24,884 bases of DNA, taken from Anaerolineae bacterium (GTDB lineage: Bacteria; Chloroflexota; Anaerolineae; Aggregatilineales; UBA2796). Below, piece after piece: positions 21,651 to 24,884 of this stretch (position 1 is the first letter of the stretch; every line of letters begins with the position of its first letter). The DNA is taken from assembly GCA_020851855.1 (NCBI GenBank), contig JADZBY010000351.1:1-24884 (forward strand). The letters run 5' to 3'. Below the pieces are notes generated by a model. It worked only from the letters and a program-made list of their open reading frames with translations. It was not told the origin of the DNA and did not search any database. A program made the position numbers and the translations under genes.

Positions 21651-22907
21651 ATGACACAGGACATCCTCGCGCTGCTCGGTCAGGCGTTCCCGACCATCTC
21701 GCCGGAAGACCTTTCGGAACTGGCCAGTTTGGCCAAGCAGCGCACATACCCGCCGCAGACGGTGCTCTGCCGCGAGGGCCAGCGCGAACACGTGCTGTAC
21801 CTGATCGCCGAAGGGCAGGCCGTCATCACCAAACGCTTCAACGAGCGCGAAGAGCGCGTCTTGCGGCACGCCGGACCGGGCGATTACGTCGGGGAAATGG
21901 CCATCATCTCGGACGCGCCGCGCTCGGCCACGGTGACGACGACGCAGGATACCAGCGTCCTGGAGATCGACCGCGAGACGTTCTTGCGCATCCTGAGCAA
22001 AAACGCCGAATTTGCCCTGTCCATCGTGCGCCTCACCTTCGACCGGCTGCGCGCCAATGACCGCAAGTCGATTGAGGAGCTGCGCACCGCCTTCGAGACG
22101 CTCGAAAAGCTGGACCGCGCCAAGCTGGACTTCATCGAGGTGACGGCGCACGAACTGCGCACGCCGCTGACGGTCATGCGCGGTTATGCCAGCATGATGC
22201 TGGGCGATCCCGCCGTGCAGGGAAACTCGGCGCTGCACGAGATGGTCGAGGGCATCATCAGCGGCAGCCAGCGGTTGCACGAGATCGTGAACAACATGCT
22301 GGACGTGCAGCGCATCGACATGGACCAGCTCAGCGTCGCGTCGGTCCCGGTGTCGCTGCCTTCCATCCTGCGTGGGCTGGAAAACGACTTCCGCCCCGTG
22401 CTCCAGATGCGCCGCCTGACGTTGGACATGGACCTTGCCCACGCCTCGGACGTGGCCTTCATCGAAGCCGACCCGATGCTCATCAGCAAGGCGCTCAACC
22501 ACGTGCTGATGAACGCCATCAAGTACACGCCCGACGGCGGCGCGGTGCGTGTGCGGCTGTTTTACGAGCACGATGAAAAACTGGGGCTGGCGGCGCATAT
22601 CCAGATCGCGGACACCGGCATCGGCGTCGATCCGGCGTACCTGGAGCTGATCTTCGAGAAATTCTACCGGCTGGGCGATGTGGCGCTGCACTCGTCGGGC
22701 AAGACGGCGTTCAAGGCGGGTGGGCCGGGCCTGGGGCTGGCCATTGCGCGCGGCGCGGTGCTGGCCCACGGTGGCCGCATCTGGGCCGAGAGCGCCGGGC
22801 ATGACGAAGAACGGATGCCGGGCAGCATCTTCCACATCCTGCTGCCCGTGAAGGCCGTCAAACAGCCGCCCAAAGACACGCTCGCCCGCCGCAGCACCGG
22901 GTTGTGA
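21651..22907 (+). CDS. Soluble histidine kinase with N-terminal cNMP-binding domain
   Basis: 418 residues without transmembrane segments. A cyclic-nucleotide-binding-like domain (about 10-130) has a phosphate-binding-cassette pattern GEMAIISDAPRSATV (81-95, with E82 and R91). A short helical linker (about 135-160) leads to a HisKA domain with H167 in VTAHELRTPL and an HATPase domain: N box HVLMNAIKYTPDGG (N288), G1 DTGIGVDP, F box FEKFYRLGD and G2 GGPGLGLAI. It should sense a cytoplasmic small molecule, perhaps cAMP, and control a regulator. No response regulator is adjacent. The orphan receiver at 10600-11028 is one candidate partner. ATG 21651 has GAGG eight bases upstream. An inverted-arm repeat begins right after its stop codon. 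Confidence 0.94.
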   Translation: MTQDILALLGQAFPTISPEDLSELASLAKQRTYPPQTVLCREGQREHVLYLIAEGQAVITKRFNEREERVLRHAGPGDYVGEMAIISDAPRSATVTTTQDTSVLEIDRETFLRILSKNAEFALSIVRLTFDRLRANDRKSIEELRTAFETLEKLDRAKLDFIEVTAHELRTPLTVMRGYASMMLGDPAVQGNSALHEMVEGIISGSQRLHEIVNNMLDVQRIDMDQLSVASVPVSLPSILRGLENDFRPVLQMRRLTLDMDLAHASDVAFIEADPMLISKALNHVLMNAIKYTPDGGAVRVRLFYEHDEKLGLAAHIQIADTGIGVDPAYLELIFEKFYRLGDVALHSSGKTAFKAGGPGLGLAIARGAVLAHGGRIWAESAGHDEERMPGSIFHILLPVKAVKQPPKDTLARRSTGL

Positions 22908-23050
22908 GCCTCACCCCCTGGCCCCCTCTCCACGCGGAGTACCACGTAGAGAGGGGGAACGGCGGGGCGGTAAGCCGGGCGGTTTCCCCTCTCCATGCCG
23001 TCGGGGGTCCCCTTTGGGAGACGGACATGGAGAGGGGCCAGGGGTGAGGC
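22908..23050. repeat. Inverted-arm interspersed repeat abutting a stop codon
   Basis: Termini GCCTCACCCC (22908-22917) and GGGGTGAGGC (23041-23050) are perfect inverted repeats. Internally it shares the CTCCACGCGGAGTACC and CTCCATGCCGTCGGGGGTCC blocks with 15893-16036. It begins immediately after the kinase TGA and ends 18 bases before a TATAAT. Confidence 0.9.
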
Positions 23051-23067
23051 TTGTCGTCTCCGCGCGG

Positions 23068-23073
23068 TATAAT
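23068..23073 (+). promoter_or_regulatory. Candidate -10 element for hbd
   Basis: Perfect TATAAT 59 bases before the GTG start, with no good -35 at normal spacing. The leader contains a 7-bp hairpin GCAGGGC/GCCCTGC (23084-23106) just upstream of the ribosome-binding site. Confidence 0.45.
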
Positions 23074-23131
23074 CGGCGCTGCCGCAGGGCCAGGTGATTG
23101 CCCTGCCCCCCTCAAGGAAAGGATCGCGACG

Positions 23132-23986
23132 GTGAACCTCAAGCGCATCGCCGTGGTGGGCGCGGGAACGATGGGCAACGGCATTGCCCAGGTGTGCGCC
23201 ACGACGGGCTATCAGACAACCCTGATCGATATTGACCCGGCGGCCATCGACCGGGCGCTGAAGACGATTGCGACGAGCGTCGAGAAGCTACACAGCAAGG
23301 GCAAACTCGACGACGCCGCACGCCAGAACGCCGAGACCATCCGCACCGGCACGGACATGAGCCTGATTGCGGACGCGGACATGGTCATCGAAGCCGTGAC
23401 CGAGAATACGCCGCTCAAGCTCAAGATTTTCGCCGACCTGGACCGCGCCGCCGCGCCGGGCGCTATCCTGGCCAGCAACACGTCCTCGATCTCCATCACG
23501 CGCATCGCCGCCGCCACGACGCGCCCGCACAACGTGGCAGGCGTGCACTTCATGAACCCGGTCCCGATCATGACTCTGGTGGAAGTCATTCGCGGCTACG
23601 ATACCGATCAGCCCACGCTGGACGCCGTGATGGACTTCGTGCGCAGCCTGGGCAAGACGCCGGTCGAGGCTGCCGATTCGCCGGGCTTCATCAGCAACCG
23701 CATCCTGTGCCCGATGATCAACGAGGCGATCTTCTGCCTGATGGAAGGCGTCGGCGCGCCCGAAGCCATCGACACGGTGATGAAGCTGGGCATGAATCAT
23801 CCTATGGGACCGCTCACACTGGCCGACTTCATCGGGCTGGACGTGGTGCTGGCCGTCATGGACGTGCTGTACGACGAACTGGGCGATCCCAAGTACCGCG
23901 CTTGCCCGCTATTGCGTAAGATGGTCGCCGCCGGGCATCTGGGCCGCAAGACCGGGCGCGGCTTCTACACCTACGAGTCGACGTGA
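23132..23986 (+). CDS. hbd: 3-hydroxybutyryl-CoA dehydrogenase
   Basis: 284 residues, matching the family. Cytoplasmic NAD(P)-dependent oxidation of 3-hydroxyacyl-CoA, or its reverse, in butanoate or fatty-acid metabolism. Rossmann motif GAGTMGNG (10-17); catalytic set S118 (NTSSIS), H139 (GVHFMNP), E151 (LVEVIRG) and N189 (FISNRIL); C-terminal domain with MNHPMGPLTLADFIGLD and GRKTGRGFYTY. The GTG start at 23132 is preferred to the longer frame because AAGGAAAGGA lies 8 bases upstream and the domain starts at residue 2. Its stop overlaps the start of the following dehydrogenase (TGATG), so the two are probably coupled. No thiolase or crotonase is present in the window. Confidence 0.95.
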   Translation: MNLKRIAVVGAGTMGNGIAQVCATTGYQTTLIDIDPAAIDRALKTIATSVEKLHSKGKLDDAARQNAETIRTGTDMSLIADADMVIEAVTENTPLKLKIFADLDRAAAPGAILASNTSSISITRIAAATTRPHNVAGVHFMNPVPIMTLVEVIRGYDTDQPTLDAVMDFVRSLGKTPVEAADSPGFISNRILCPMINEAIFCLMEGVGAPEAIDTVMKLGMNHPMGPLTLADFIGLDVVLAVMDVLYDELGDPKYRACPLLRKMVAAGHLGRKTGRGFYTYEST

Positions 23987-24884
23987 TGCGCGCCCTGACC
24001 TTCGACGGGGCGCTGCGCCTTGTCGAAGACGCGCCGGAGCCGGTCCCTGCGCCGGGTGAGGCGCTGATCCGCATCCGTGCGGCGGGAATCTGCCAGACCG
24101 ACCTGGAGATGACGCGCGGCTACCGGCCTTTTTCCGGGATTCTCGGCCATGAGTTCGTGGGCGAGCTTCTCGAAGACGCCGGATCGCTGCGGGCCGGGCA
24201 GCGTGTGGCGGGCGAGATCAACGCGGCGTGCGGCGTGTGCGACCTGTGCGCCGACGGGATGCCCACCCACTGCCGCCAGCGCACAGTGCTCGGCATCCAG
24301 GACCGGCAGGGCGTCTTCGCGGAGCGCGTCGCGCTGCCCATTGTGAACCTTCACACTGTGCCGGACAGCGTGCCCGACGAGGCGGCGACCTTTACCGAGC
24401 CGCTTGCCGCCGCGCTCGAAGCGCTGGAGCAGGTGCACATCCGCCCGACGAGGCGCGTAGCGCTGATCGGGGCCGGGCGGCTGGGATTGCTCGTGGCGCA
24501 GGTCTTGAAGCTGGCGGGCGCGGATTTGACCGTGTTGGCCCGGCACGAGCGGGCGCTCGCCCTGCTGGCCGGGTGGCAGATTCCGGCGCTCGACATACGG
24601 CGCGAGGGCTGGCTGGACGAGTACGGGCGCAACACGGCGCACATCGTGGTCGAATGTACCGGCAACCCGGACGGGCTGGCGCTGGCGCTGGACATGATCC
24701 GCCCACGCGGCACGCTCGTCCTGAAGAGCACCTATGCCGGGACGCCGCCCGCCGACCTGTCGCGCGTGGTGGTGCAGGAGATCACGCTGGTGGGCAGCCG
24801 GTGCGGGCCGTTTGAACCGGCGCTGCGCCTTCTGGAAGCGCGCCGCGTGGATGTGCTGCCGCTGGTGGAGCGCATCTACCCGCT
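23986..24884 (+). CDS. Zinc-dependent alcohol dehydrogenase (MDR family), truncated by window end
   Basis: The first 299 residues are visible; the frame continues past the window. It has a GroES-like N-terminal domain with catalytic zinc ligands C36 (GICQTD), H55/E56 (GHEF) and E138 (TEPLA). Structural zinc cysteines are C82, C85, C88 and C96 (CGVCDLC...HC). The Rossmann motif is GAGRLG (162-167). It resembles threonine/sorbitol dehydrogenase-like members. The start ATG overlaps the hbd stop by one base. Substrate is unknown; pairing with an acyl-CoA dehydrogenase gene hints at alcohol or hydroxy-acid metabolism but does not prove it. No stop codon is seen before 24884. Confidence 0.92.
   Translation, partial: MRALTFDGALRLVEDAPEPVPAPGEALIRIRAAGICQTDLEMTRGYRPFSGILGHEFVGELLEDAGSLRAGQRVAGEINAACGVCDLCADGMPTHCRQRTVLGIQDRQGVFAERVALPIVNLHTVPDSVPDEAATFTEPLAAALEALEQVHIRPTRRVALIGAGRLGLLVAQVLKLAGADLTVLARHERALALLAGWQIPALDIRREGWLDEYGRNTAHIVVECTGNPDGLALALDMIRPRGTLVLKSTYAGTPPADLSRVVVQEITLVGSRCGPFEPALRLLEARRVDVLPLVERIYP

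Noticed and set aside
20242..21747. Long minus-strand frame and other frames across the repeat arrays (for example 11546-11941, 20208-20486) as hypothetical proteins
   Set aside because: Their translations are periodic copies of repeat-derived peptides (such as DNACVV) and overlap a supported plus-strand gene or only repeats.

Overview
The window is GC-rich bacterial chromosome, most consistent with the Chloroflexota (an Anaerolineae-like lineage). This is an inference. It rests on the threonine/proline-rich extracytoplasmic linkers, the EF-G-like paralogue, the two-subunit glycine decarboxylase, and intergenic repeats of the 'CCCTCACCCC...' and 'GTAGGGACAACGC...' kinds. No rRNA, tRNA, phage, transposase or CRISPR locus was found.

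Layout. (1) 1-5505, minus strand: a glycine cleavage operon. A consensus-like promoter is followed by a single-aptamer glycine riboswitch and an intrinsic terminator, then gcvH, a lipoprotein-type ABC solute-binding protein overlapping gcvH by one base, gcvPA and gcvPB. gcvT is not in the window. (2) 5794-10284, minus strand: a surface-glycan block with a Wzz/BY-kinase fusion, a DUF4910-type aminopeptidase-like protein, an SDR and rfbC. (3) 10600-11717, plus strand: a receiver-only response regulator and a small membrane-anchored protein. (4) 12081-17692, minus strand: cell-envelope genes, namely a secreted SH3-like protein, a membrane-anchored L,D-transpeptidase with LysM, lspA, an ABM-fold protein, and a membrane-anchored C39-like peptidase with a C-terminal TPR-like region. 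(5) 18024-24884, plus strand: an EF-G-like GTPase, a lipoprotein, a soluble cNMP-binding-domain histidine kinase, 3-hydroxybutyryl-CoA dehydrogenase and a zinc alcohol dehydrogenase cut by the window end.

Repeats fill almost every sizeable gap and fall into two families. Family 1 consists of 20-bp dyads abutting a fixed GTAG (or inverted CTAC). Dyads often occur as head-to-head pairs around a short spacer, with arm sequences that differ between dyads while symmetry is kept. Family 2 consists of 110-155-bp elements bracketed by inverted CCTCACCCC / GGGGTGAGG arms, and these abut stop codons. One family-2 copy lies inside the gcv operon and another is framed by perfect 14-bp terminal inverted repeats.

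How genes connect: LspA would process the two predicted lipoproteins (solute-binding protein and 20761-21606). The L,D-transpeptidase, SH3 protein and C39-like protein are all exported or membrane-anchored envelope functions. Overlapping stop/start codons suggest translational coupling for gcvH/solute-binding protein, DUF4910/SDR and hbd/alcohol dehydrogenase. The points most worth a second look are the covarying dyad repeats, the NKxD-to-NKIN change in the EF-G-like protein, and the riboswitch-controlled operon carrying an orphan solute-binding protein.
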